Shown here piece by piece: positions 47,253 through 58,542 of a stretch of 64,000 bases of DNA (positions within the stretch are counted from its first letter, which is position 1; each line of letters starts with the position of its first letter). Made by a program: the position numbers and the translations under genes. The notes beneath the pieces were generated by a model that was not told where the DNA came from, made no database searches, and saw only the letters and a list, made by a program, of their open reading frames with translations. Origin of the DNA: Sanghuangporus weigelae (Eukaryota; Basidiomycota; Agaricomycetes; Hymenochaetales; Hymenochaetaceae); contig CP137324.1 of NCBI GenBank assembly GCA_033182465.1, positions 744,001-808,000 of the forward strand, read 5' to 3'.

Positions 47253-49096
47253 ATGCTCGCATCGAGAATAGCGCGGAGAAGGACGTTAGGCTGTGCTGGG
47301 ACTTTATGCGGACGTGCGCGTCGCAATAATGTTCGAGGTGTTGCAAATGCAGCAGCAGCAGCGCCTCAGAACATAACACCGATCGAGAAAATAGTCCGCG
47401 ACTCAATAAAGGTGCATTGCATTATACTTACTTTCAAAAATAATACTGATTTTAGAGGAAAATAGGCAACGGGACCAATGTCCATCTCGACATACATGCA
47501 ACTCTGCCTCTCACACCCCACACACGGATACTACATGGACCCCGCCAACCCGATCTTCGGCAAGAAGGGAGACTTCATCACAAGCCCCGAAATCAGTCAA
47601 GTATTCGGCGAGGTCAGTATTTCTCTCTCATTTAGTCTGAGATGGAACGGAAATGACACATCCAAGATTTGACTGTAGCTCATAGCAATATGGCATTTAC
47701 ACCGTTGGATCGCGGCTGGGCGCCCTAAACGCATAAGAATCGTGGAATTGGGTCCCGGGCGTGGGACGCTCATGTCCGATGCCCTGCGAGCGTTCTCGCA
47801 GAATGTGCTTGCACGCGAGGCTCTGAAATCTACGGGTACTGTCCATCTCGTCGAGACGAGTCAACCTCTACGGAAGTTGCAAGGGGAAACTCTCCGTTCT
47901 TTTGGAGCTTTGGAACGACTCCAGGTGGAGGGCGAGAAGGAGAAAGAGTTCCTGCAATGGCATGATAGTCTGGAGGATGTAAAAGAGGCTGAGAAAGAAA
48001 AACCTGTGGACGGGGATACCTTCACGATGGTCATTGCGCATGAATTCTTCGATGCATTACCAGTGCACGTCCTAGAGGTTCGTTTCGCTTTTGTAGTCCG
48101 ATTCGTATTTACTCATTGGTTAACAGAAAGGAACGAACGGCTGGCACGAAATCCAAATAACTTCTATCCCTGACCCTGCAGCTCCGACCATCCTCACTCC
48201 CTCCAACTCATTCTCACCCCACGCTCTCCCACCTCTCCGACTCATCCGCAATCCGGAAATCTCGACACTCTCAAATTTCCTTGGGTCCATCTCACCTCGA
48301 TACTCCGATCTTCCCGTAGGATCCCGTGTAGAAGTCTCCCCAGCGAGCTTCAAACTCGCTAGACAAGTCGCAGAACTCGTCAATGATCCCAAGAGCGCTG
48401 GCGGGAGCGCATTGATCATCGATTACGGATGGGGAGGGATCTCAGGTAACTCGTTACGAGTGAGTGAATATTCGTACCTAATGGCTTTCGTTTGAAACAG
48501 GATTGAACCATTCTGCTTTATTTTTCTGTCTTCTGCAGGCATTCAAAAAACATCAAATCGTGGATATATTCCGGACGCCTGGTGAATGCGACTTGACTGC
48601 GAACGTCGATTTCGAATTACTGAGAGAAGCCATCTCCGATGCAGGTGAGCCAGCGAAATCCACTTGATTACTCTATGTCTTCTCCGATATTCCTTAACCG
48701 GGCTATTCAAAAAGTACAGCACATCTAAAACACGTATCTCCTCTTGCAGCAGAAACACACGGACCCATCGCGCAACGGTGGTTTCTCAAAGAAATGGGCA
48801 TCATGGTCCGGCTCGTAGCACTCGAAATGGCCAAAGCCGCCGCGAAGCAAAAAGCCCAAGTCGAGGGGAAGAAGACATCTCAGGAATACGAAAGTTATAA
48901 CCCGAACACCGAAGCGGTGCACCGCCTGCTTGACCGGAACGGGATGGGTGAGCAGTACAAGGTGTTTGGCATCACGGGGATTGGTGGGAGGGAGATGACG
49001 AGCGATGAGGCCGCGGAGCGGGGCTGTTATCCGTTTTGCAATGAGGAATTTTGGGAGGAGGACGAGGAGATTGAGGAGAGGTTATGGAAGGATTAG
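47253..49096 (+). CDS. NDUFAF7: NDUFAF7/MidA protein arginine methyltransferase
   Basis: NDUFAF7 methylates an arginine of NDUFS2 during mitochondrial complex I assembly. Six exons (47253-47411, 47466-47612, 47679-48077, 48127-48459, 48539-48644, 48750-49096) sum to 496 residues. The N-terminus is an arginine-rich mitochondrial presequence (MLASRIARRRTLGCAGTLCG). Then come PMSISTYMQLCLSHPTHGYY, GKKGDFITSPEISQVFGE, the SAM-binding VELGPGRGTLMSDALR, VIAHEFFDALPVHVLE, ALIIDYGW, a VDIFRTPGECDLTANVDF block and GPIAQRWFLKEMGI. All family motifs are intact. The stop lies 74 bases from that of the convergent FRA10AC1 gene. Confidence 0.95.
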
Positions 49097-49170
49097 GTCG
49101 GGATTTGGATGATGACGCTATTCTACGTGTCTGGTGTTGGTATAGTCGTCAATACAATCATAGCTGGAGG

Positions 49171-50026
49171 CTAGCTGGATGGTGGACGTTCGCGTCGATG
49201 CCTTTTGTCTTTGTCTTCGCGGATTCGTCGACGTCGAGACGGCGAACGAGAGCGAGACCGCACCTTCCGTCTTGAGCTTTCTCCCTCGTGTTGGTCCCTA
49301 CGCCTCTCGTATGGCCGCCTTTCTTGTTCCTCCTCAGCCGGCTCGATTCCTCCTCCATCCTCAATCACCCTCCTCTCCCTCCCCTTCTTCTCCCTCTCCC
49401 TCTTCCACATCAGCTTCCGCAAACACGCGTCGCACAGCACCACTTTCACCAGCGCGGATTTGTGCTCGCCGTGCTCTTCATACGCAAAGGGCAACTCAAC
49501 CGTTTTCAGACCCGGAGTAGGCATAGATGTAGACGTAGAAGAGGGAAAGTGTAAAGGACATCTCGTGTTCCCGCACGTCTCTTCCCCCGCTCCATTAAGG
49601 ACTTCTTCCTCCGTTCGCCATCGCAGTGCAAACTTAAATAGATAGACAAATAAAAGGAGAGAAATGAATACGCGTAGGGAGAAAAAAAAAGGGGGGGCAA
49701 ACATTGTGAACACCACTCACGTTCCCGGACTTGTAATGCTTCAAATCGCAGACCGCGAACTCGCGGTACAGGCTTTCGTAGTACTTTTGTGCTAGGCGCT
49801 CACCCCAGGATCCATTCGAGTTGGCATTAGCGTTTCCGTCCGCATCCGCATTTGCGTTCGGGTTGTCGTCTTCGCGTAGGAATCTGTATGGCAGTATGCG
49901 CTCAGTGAATTCAGAGAGGAAGAATGTTATTGGCTCAAGCACGCACTTATGCGAAGCCTTGAGGATATCGAACTCTGTTAGTCCGGTTGGTATTGGCGGA
50001 CGTGAGCTGCTCGCTCGTCCGTACAT
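49171..50026 (-). CDS. FRA10AC1: FRA10AC1 homologue (nuclear, splicing-associated)
   Basis: FRA10AC1 is a conserved nuclear protein found with the spliceosome. The start MYGRASSSRPPIPTGLTEFD leads, across one intron, to HKFLREDDN, an Asn/Ala/Asp repeat insert, and the core WGERLAQKYYESLYREFAVC with DLKHYKSGN. A second intron joins FALRWRTEEEVLNGAGEETC, LPFAYEEHGEHKSALVKVVL and CDACLRKLMWKR. The C/C pair (GEETCGNTRC and VLCDAC) suggests a zinc-binding core. The tail is RS-rich (RSRSRSPSRRRR), typical of splicing proteins. The match is clear over the core; N-terminal and tail regions are lineage-specific. Confidence 0.92.
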
Positions 50027-50701
50027 GACGATTATAAGCACCGGTAGATGAAGTGAAGGTCGAAAGCAGAGTTTACTCAAAACGTCGATCACATTACTCT
50101 GCAAGATTTAAACATATAACTTATTTAATTCGACTCTGATTTTATTTATGAAAGATCTATTAAGGAATAATACAGTAGCAGCTACTTTATGTAACTTGAA
50201 AGCCGCACACGCTTCTTCGGTGGAGGATAAAAGAAAGAGAATAATATCGGGACAAGAGGCAGTAGGCAGGAGGAGATTCGGAGTGCACGGGTATAGCTAT
50301 AAGACAAGAAACTTGAATGCTATGGGGTGAAGAACGAGCGAGGGAGATGCATGGCGTGGATAGAGAATTCTGTTGTGGAATGATAGAGCAGAGAGTAACG
50401 CCAGCCAGCCAGCCAGCCCGAGCAATCGTCCAATGGTCCATGCGGGCAGACACATAACAAACAGGAAGCGCAAACCAATGTCGATATGCATGAAGGAGAT
50501 GAATATTGGCTGCCAACCACGGCCAAGCCGCACCTCTCGACATTCTCCCGTGAAATGAAGAAAAGAAGATGCTATAATATAAATTACCACACGCAACAAC
50601 AACGATCAACCAAATAGCCAGTCAAGCCTCGCACCCCAAATCCGTAATGATCTCAATCTCAGAGAACTAAGAAAGATAAGAACAAGAGATCATGACGATG
50701 C
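50027..50701. other. Intergenic region with a CCAG tetranucleotide run
   Basis: FRA10AC1 promoter side and 3' flank of the mucin-like gene. A CCAGCCAGCCAGCCAGCC run sits at 50401-50418. No supported gene. Confidence 0.6.
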
Positions 50702-52053
50702 TCAGAAGCCACCGCCATATGCGGGACCCAGTCCGGGACTCTGCCGTCCGCCAATCGCAGGTCCAGCTCCAGGTGTAGTCCGTCCACCATACGCAAGGCT
50801 CGGGCCAGGCGACTGTCTGCCCGCCATAGCTGGCTGCGGTGACACGCGTCCCATATCCAATCCCACCTGCGGTCCAGGAGACCTCCGACCAGCAGCCGTC
50901 GCAGCACCCAAATTACTCATCGGGATCGCCTCGCCAGCATGCGGACCTGCAGAACTAACGCTCGCCGTATCATTGAACGTCTGCGGCAGGGGCCCTCGGT
51001 AGGGATCGTAGTATCCTTGGCCTTGGCTGCTGAATCCTGGGTCATCGCGATAGGGTTGATTAGGATTCAAGTGTGGAAGTGGAGGCACGGCGTATGGGTC
51101 ACCTCCGGGAGCGTATAAATCTGCCGTCGAATCTGCCGCTGTCGGGTGCGAATATTGCGATGGCTGCGAGTACGCTGGGTAAGCTGCCACAGAGGCACCG
51201 CGATTCAAGTTGACTTCGGAGGCGGAGTCAAGACCGGCGCCAGCACCAGTCTTTGAACGGTCGGTCGGCAACTCATAATTCAAATTATCATTCGCATGCG
51301 CGTTCAGTTCAGGCCATTTGATGGGCTCTGCAAAATGGTCAGATTTCTTTTTTACACAGGTGAAATAACAGCGTAGAATGCCGTACCATCATCAAAGTCC
51401 GTGTACCGTTTTCTGGTGAACTTCCAAATGAAGAAGGCCACGACGCCGATGACAGCAACACCGCCAGCGACGCTCAAACCAATGATGGACCCCGTGCCGA
51501 GTCCGCTACTGCTGTTGTCGTCCGAGCTAGCTGACTGCGACGCAGAGGATGCAGAGGCAGAGGCAGAATCCGTCGTACTCGAAGTAACGAAAGTCGTGAC
51601 GACGACGACGGAGCCATTCGCATCTGTCGTTGTGGACGACACAGGAATTTCCGTCGGCTGGGCTTGAGTCTGCGATGGCGGGTCGGTGGTGGTGTCCGTT
51701 TGCGTGTTCGCCGTCGTCTGCGTGTTTGTCGGCTGAGTGTTCGTATTGGCATTCGTTGTCGTCGTCTGCTGGGTTGTCGTCTGTTGGGTCGTTGTCCCCT
51801 GTGTAGTGCCCTGAGTGGTAGCCGTGTTCGTGTTGGTGTTGGTGTTCGTATTTGTGTTGGTGTTGGTCTCCGTGCCCCCCGTAGTCGCCGTCGCGCCTGT
51901 CGTCGTATCATCGTCCGGAAGGCTGATGAGTTGACGTTTTGCCAGCTGGTTGCTGCGGAGCTGGAGCTGGTTGGCTCCGACGCGTTCGCACACAGCCAAG
52001 GCGAGACAAAGGAGGATGAAAAGAGAGCGCGAACGCGATGTCAGGCGCGCCAT
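50702..52053 (-). CDS. Mucin-like single-span cell-surface protein (sensor-like)
   Basis: Two exons (52053-51387, 51327-50702) give 430 residues. The N-terminus is a signal peptide (RSLFILLCLALAVCERVGA) followed by a likely Kex2 site (LAKRQL). An extracellular Thr/Asn/Gln-rich stretch of NTNTNT and TTQQ repeats and an Asp/Ser-rich stalk look heavily O-glycosylated. One membrane span (GSIIGLSVAGGVAVIGVVAF) precedes a basic stop-transfer KFTRKR. A cytosolic tail of about 210 residues is rich in Pro, Tyr, Gly and repeated RRSPGP/GRQSPGP motifs. The layout resembles fungal Mid2/Wsc-type wall sensors, but there is no WSC domain and I claim no orthology. The first ATG with a signal peptide was used; an in-frame GTG upstream was ignored. 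Confidence 0.85.
51786..51881 (-). repeat. Asn-Thr/Thr-Gln coding repeats in the mucin-like gene
   Basis: Six-base units (GTTGGT/GTGTTC-type on the plus strand) code alternating Asn-Thr and Thr-Thr-Gln. The repeats are in frame and make up the extracellular stalk, so stalk length may vary between strains. Confidence 0.8.
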
Positions 52054-52267
52054 GACGAGGAACACTCGTATCGTTCACGCGTCGAGGACGAATGGTGAGG
52101 ATGAGGAGGAAGAAAGAGAAAACGTGAATTGATGAGACGAGATGAGTGAACCCTGCAGTGTGGGAGGAGGCGGTGGTTGGCACAGCCACACACGCCTCTT
52201 GACTACCCATAATATTATATTATCATCCCAAATAAATGTCGTCTCTAAGATATACAACAAATAAACA

Positions 52268-55200
52268 TCATGCTAGAGTCCTGCGACTCAGTATCGTAGT
52301 AATCTCTCTACGCTCCTTCAGCCACTCTGGGAACGTCGGCACCTCCACACTTCCCGCCTCCTTCTGCGCCGCCAGCTCCTTCAGCTCAATCAGGTAGTTC
52401 GCGAAGACGATCAGAGCGCCGTATCTGGGCAAAAAAAAGAGCGTCAGAGAAGATCCAATAGTAAATCGTATCTGTGTATAACGAGACTTACCGGTATCTT
52501 TTCGCACAAGAAGAGGGGAGCCGCACCACAGCCTCTCAGTCAACACGCAAACATGACTGCTAGGAATAATATACGCACAGGTAGTTGACACCGAGATTCA
52601 TTAGTTTCTTCTGCTTGTCGCTTCCCTTGGGCAGCGCCTCGATCTTCAGCTTGTAACTAGAATAACTTCGTCAGATCCACGGTCCGCGAACAAAAATAAA
52701 GCTATTACTCGTAGATCGCCTTTCTCAGATTCTGCACATCCTGCATGAGATCGATCGCCCGATCTGTAAGCGTTTTTGCTGTCTTTCCGTGCGATAAGAC
52801 GCCGACGAGTTGAAGTATGGTCTTGTATTCGCCTTTCCAATGGACTGATCAGCCAAAGAACGTTCTTGATGGCTCTCTGATGTTACCTTGTAAATACGCT
52901 TCTTCTTCGCTTGGACCATCAAGAGAATCATAGAGCTGATCATCACTTTCAACCTCACTCGAGACGAGCAAGTCCTCCGCTGCTCCATTCCATGCTGTAA
53001 TCGTAGCGACGAGACATGCAGAAACCATGCCTGTAGTAGTACGCCCCCTGCCCATTTGGCAATTGAAGATAAAGTCACCTGCGCCGTTCGGCTCCAGTCC
53101 AGATTGCACCCGTTTCAACAACTGGAAGAGCGCATCCGGGAGAGGTGCCTGCTCGTCAGTCTACAAATAACGGCCATCAGCATTTGGAATTGGTTTTGTC
53201 CTTTCAAAGCGTACGTACAATCGCTATCCTGTCATAGTTAATCTGTTCATTGGTACGGCTCAGTACCGCCCTTGTTTACCGAAAGCAATTCTCAAAGTGC
53301 GCACCTTGAATCCCTCTTTAGCCATCAGGTCAAACACGTCACGCGGTGTCAGAATGTCGTCCCCAGTAACATTCTCCCACTGAGGTACAATAGAGAAGAC
53401 ACCAGGACGTTCTTCGACTTCATCATGGAGTAGTATCCTGCCTTCGTTTGCTCGGACTTCTCGTATTACATCGCGTTTGAGGTTCTTTTCCATCGCCTCA
53501 ACTGTTTGCGTCGTGACACCGGTTGCCCTGAAGCAGAATTTAATCACGCTGGCGAAGAACAGATAAATTGCAACTTACTCGACATTCTCGAGCGGTCTAT
53601 CAACGAGCCGAAGGACATGCGGTCTTCCTCCTACGTATAACACCGGTTCCTAACGACATATTAGTACTTCAGCTTAGCGCATTTCAGCCCAATATTAATG
53701 CGGTCTACCTCGCGAAGGGAAGTCCAGAAGACTCTGTTGTTCCCTGAAGGGTTCGCATTCACTCTTTCTAGCGCTCTTCGCAACCTGAATCCACAAACGA
53801 ATATTGATTATATTGCCCTAGTCAAACATCGAAAGCCAAGACTTACCCTTGAACGGTTGGCATCCCACTAAAGTGTTATTAGCACACAGCTAAGGGGATG
53901 GCAATAACACGACATACCTCCCACAGACCATTTTACCTTCATATGTAGTTCCATTCGCACTTGTTATTGAGGAGAGCTGGATAATCAAAGGAACGCGACG
54001 GAAATTAGGTGACCCTTCGATTCGCCTGTAATAACCCATCAATGCATCAACAAATCGCAGGAAAGAGAACACCGTACTCAGGCAAGGACATCTTCTGCAA
54101 ATTCGAGAAGAAATCGCTCTTGAGGATTGTTGACGCCGAAAGAATAGAACCTTTTCGATTCGCTACGACTTGACGTGCTTCGCCAGGAAGCGCAAGTCCT
54201 TCCTCCAAGTCGACCCGTTCCAACGGTTTCAAAGCATGTAGACCCTCAGCAAGTAAGTCTTTTTCGAATGTCTTGATGACTGACGAGCGATCTCAGACAC
54301 TCAAGATGAGGACTGAAGCTTAAGAATACAGACCTGGATGGTTCTTCACGAAGCTCTCAAAGGACTCTACCGACCTGATTATATCGGGCTCGATCGTCGA
54401 GAGATACCATTGGAAAACGATGAGCTCGAAATATCGTCTTAAATTGTGGAGACCTTCGTCGGGATGTCAAGATGAAGAATAATGTGAACATAGATAAAGT
54501 ATACGTACCTCGTTGCGCATACAATTTCCTCTGTTGATCAGTTGTGGCTTGCTCAGCATTTATCCGAGCTTCTTCAATAGACTCGCGCAAATTGAACGCT
54601 TCTGAGCATTTGTCAATAGCCGCGTCTACTGCATCTTTTACCATTAATCCGTTACGGATGACTCGAAGAAGATCTGTCGAATAAAATCCAGATAAGGCGG
54701 TGTCGCAGAATGCTCAGACAGAAAGACGGACTGTTTATCGCTTGATACGAATGCCGGTGTTGTTCACTCTGAGCGAAACTCGTATCCATGATGCTATTCG
54801 AGCGACGTAAAAATACGGAAGGAGACCGAGATAACCTAGCCTGAGCATCGCTTTGGGCATTCTGCAGCCACTGTTGGATGAGGAGAATAATGATCTTCAA
54901 AGGGTAGGGTTAGGAAATTTAAACGCCCATGGTGGAAATGATGACTTACAGAGGCGACAGTACTTCTACCCCGGCCTAGTTGGTCGTTAAGTACAATAGG
55001 GGTGTTCGTCGAATGTAGCCGTGAAACGACATCCATTAAGTCACTCAAATCAGTGAAATCGGGTGGACGCTCCGATGTAATCGGAATACGACGGTAAAGC
55101 AAGCGCGTGCCATCGTCTGTCTGAACTCGTTGGGCCATAATGTCCTTCAGCATCTCAACCGCACCTGGTCTAACATCTTCCCACACAGGAATTACCGAAC

Positions 55201-58200
55201 CGTCATGCGCTTCCGTGTGTAATAGCAGAAGACCGCCGAATTTATCAAGTTCAGCAAGAACGTCGTCCTTCAATCGATCCTCCAGCACCTCAAGGCGCGA
55301 CGCAGATATGCCACCATAGTCTACACACCAAAACAATTAGATTGATCAGCAGAACAACGGACGTCTCGGATCACAGACCCTTCATGTTGCGCAACGTGAA
55401 TGCTTCTCGCCGCAGACAATACGGTGTACCATTGATGTATACCACAGGCTCCTCCCTCAAAGTGATCCATGCAATGTGTTCTGCATTTGGATAGTCCTCT
55501 TTTATTCTTCGTACGACTTCATCGATCGCATCTATGCTTGGTTGTCCAAGGGCGTAGATCGAAGTCCCAGCAATATTACGGAAGTTGCTCGCTCCGCGCA
55601 GTCCTTGCGCGGCATCGTGCATTTCACTGAGCCACTGATCTGACTTTAGCAGTGTTCTGTGAATTAAAGAAAATGCCTTAATAATTGACCATAGTAGTAA
55701 AATGATAAAATAATACCCTTCGCGCAAGATGACCCCGTTGCGAGTCTGTATTGTTGAAAGGCTATGTAAGCTAACAATCTGGAGAAAAGGAAAACTATGA
55801 TACCTTGACAACATGGTCCGTGTACTCATCTCCCAGGACTTGTCCGCCAGCTACTGTCACATCGCGTTTGACACCCTTGGCGGCAGGATGGATTTCGGAT
55901 CCGCTCTTTGATAAACCAGAAAGGTCGTGGACAGGGGCAAACACATTCAATCGGGAGCCGCGGGACTTCCGTAGGTACACCACTTGGCTTGAACGACTTG
56001 TAAGCATGAATGAATTCTGCAATCCCTTGACACTCACTTCCATATTTCTGTTCGGGCCTAAAACGGAAAGAAAACATCAATTGTCATCATCATCAGGGAC
56101 CAAAATATGCTGCAAACCTTCATCCACTGGGTAAACGTTTCGTTGAAATTATCGGAACCCCTCTCTTCTACATAGCTGGCAAATGCTATTATAAAGAAAC
56201 TTGGAATGCATATCATCAGCGTCGAAAGTTCGGAGGAGTCCTCTCATAGCGTAGGTGGTTCATATCATTGGTAACTCACTATTTCTCGATTGCCTTCGCT
56301 GCTTTATCAAGGAACATTTCGCGTCCCTGGTCATCTAAACTTGTGAGCGAGTAACGTATGCGGTTCGTGAGAATTTCCTCTCGCAAGTTGACTACTTGGT
56401 CACCTTCAGGGAGAATGGACGGTAAGAAAGATGTCGATGATATTCAATCGTTTGAATAACATCAGGAAAACGATAACTCACATGAATCGATGACACGGTC
56501 TACAAGGCGCTTAGCCTGGTTCCCATGATCAAGACATCCAAGGAGACTCAGAATGACACTGTAATTTCCCGTCAGTGCCTTACGGAGGCTGTCCATAAGC
56601 GTTGGTTGCGTCAAAAGCAAATCGACAGCAGACAGCGTACTCTGACCCTGCAAGCCTAGACAAGGAGGTTCAGCAAGCAGACATCACAGTGAACGACCAG
56701 AATGGTATGTCATCGTCGTTAAGAGGATGATTGCCTACTTTGTTGCAGCACGGCCGTGAGTCGAAGAAGTGACTTGCTTAATTCTTGCTGCGCATTCGCC
56801 TGCTCCAGGGACATGACAACCTGTGAGTTTGTTGGCTAAAATGCTTGTCAGTCTTCCCGCGTGCTCCTTTCTGCTATTGACGGACCGTGCTGAAGCCCGA
56901 CGGTGAATTTGATCCTCTGGAAAGGAAAGGGTCGCCTAATCCTCGAGTGGTGATTTGCTTCCGTCGAACAAGAAGCGCCGCTACCTTTTGAAATTGATGT
57001 CTATATCACGAAGCGAAACGATTTCAGAGGAGACGCAAGCTTACCATGGCAAATGTCGTACGAACCGCGCCCATGCCACAGGAGAAAACCAATGAGGCCT
57101 TGATTGGATCTGTCTGCTTGATGACGCGTATATATGCATCCAGATAGTTGTCCTATGGTACGTTCAAATAAATATCTTCACTTTGTATAACTTCTAAGTG
57201 AGCTCGCCTCGATAGGTCTTTCTGGAGAGATTGGTATACTTGATAAAATCCAATCAATGCGCAGGAAACCAATTTGACATGCTACGTGTCCTTACCGATA
57301 ATACTTCACAAAGAATCGTCATATCAGAGTACATCATACATGCGGCGCTGGAGAGAACATACCTCAACGCGCCATCCATCGCGCTTCATGGACTCAAATA
57401 ACTCCCTTGAGGTCTTGACATTGTACGCATCCACAGCCGTCCACGTCGGGACGATGGCCCCGTCCGCTATAGCCGATGACTTCAGTAAGTGGCACTATAC
57501 AATCAAGCATGTCACGCCTACTTGCTACCTCATTGTGAGTCAAAATCAGACCACCGAACCTGAAAAAATGCGTATCAGCGAGGAGCCATATTTCGGACGA
57601 GGATTGAACGCACTTCACAGATTCCTGGAGAATATCATTCTTCAAGCGCTTCTCTATGTCTTCAAGATTCTCAGCCCTATCGGACATGGGTAAGCTCTTG
57701 CGAGGCTCGGAAGCATCACGTAGAACAAAGGAGCGTCCAGAGATATACACTGAGTTTCTATTAGTATTGACATTCCTCTTTAGCGCACTTAAGCTACCTA
57801 TAGGCTCTTCTCGTGTTGAGAACCAGACGCAATCATGAGGATCCGACACGCCGGGACGGCATCTAAGAATCGACAAGATAGCACGCAGTCCCTGAGAACG
57901 AGGTTGAGCGGTACCGAAGACGTTCAGATTGCCAGTCTTTGGAGCACGGAAATTTGGAGCACCGTGCACGCTGAGATCAAGATCAAGAGCACGTCCTAAA
58001 ACAAAACATCATGTCAGAAATGTGCTCGCTGTCCTTTCTTTCGCGTCTCATGCGTACCGGATGGATAGTGATCAGTCTTGAGGATGAACCCTCGCGAGAG
58101 AACGCTGCCTGTTCTGCTCTTCACTACTGAGTGCACCGCTCGTTGCAGAAGAGGAGTCTGATCTAGCACCGGTATAGCCGATTGAGCTGACAAATTTGGC

Positions 58201-58316
58201 CCGTCCTGAGATGACAGTCTAGACAACGAGTTTGGACTATAAGATGGTGTTGGAGAAGCAGCCAGCGGGCTTGAGGGACGTCTGTCCATCAAACTACTGG
58301 AAATCCTGGATTGCAT
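52268..58316 (-). CDS. PALD1: Paladin-family protein with three phosphatase-like domains
   Basis: Paladin is a cytosolic phosphoinositide or pseudo-phosphatase; the fungal role is unknown. The gene has more than twenty small exons. Each of three repeats opens with a start such as NRNGVILREG, then WFSTREEPI/ITLREEPVVYINGTPYCL/TSLREEPVLYVGGRPHVLR, a lysine-rich helix (EDIEKRLKNDIL, LEVLEDRLKDDVL, VEAMEKNLKRDVI) and a P-loop. The P-loops are FSCGMGAVRTTFAM (Cys and Arg present), LNDQLGRGRSTVAS (Asp in place of Cys) and FNCQMGRGRTTTGM (Cys and Arg present). The C-terminus RYGALIVFANYLIELKELA is the family ending. The start is the first ATG in the frame, in a serine-rich N-terminus. Exon joins were read by hand and a few small ones are provisional. 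Confidence 0.9.
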
Positions 58317-58542
58317 TGGGGAGCTCACAGCTGACTAGCAGCTATTCTATGAAGGATACGTGGTGGTCGATTGTCAAGAGATCGATCGCTTCAATTCTTC
58401 GCCACGGCCAGCTCGACTTGGGAGTCTCGAACTCGCTTCAAAACAAAATTAACGGTGTCGTCACAGACGAAGAGGCACGTGTACGCGTCGCGAGAAATGA
58501 GATAAGATATGCCGCATTTCGATTACGTATTACTATTAATTG
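58317..58542. promoter_or_regulatory. Shared divergent promoter of the paladin and glycosyltransferase-like genes
   Basis: Only 226 bases separate two opposite ATGs. No TATA box was seen. The sequence contains an E-box-like CACGTG core (GGCACGTGTACG, near 58473). Confidence 0.5.
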
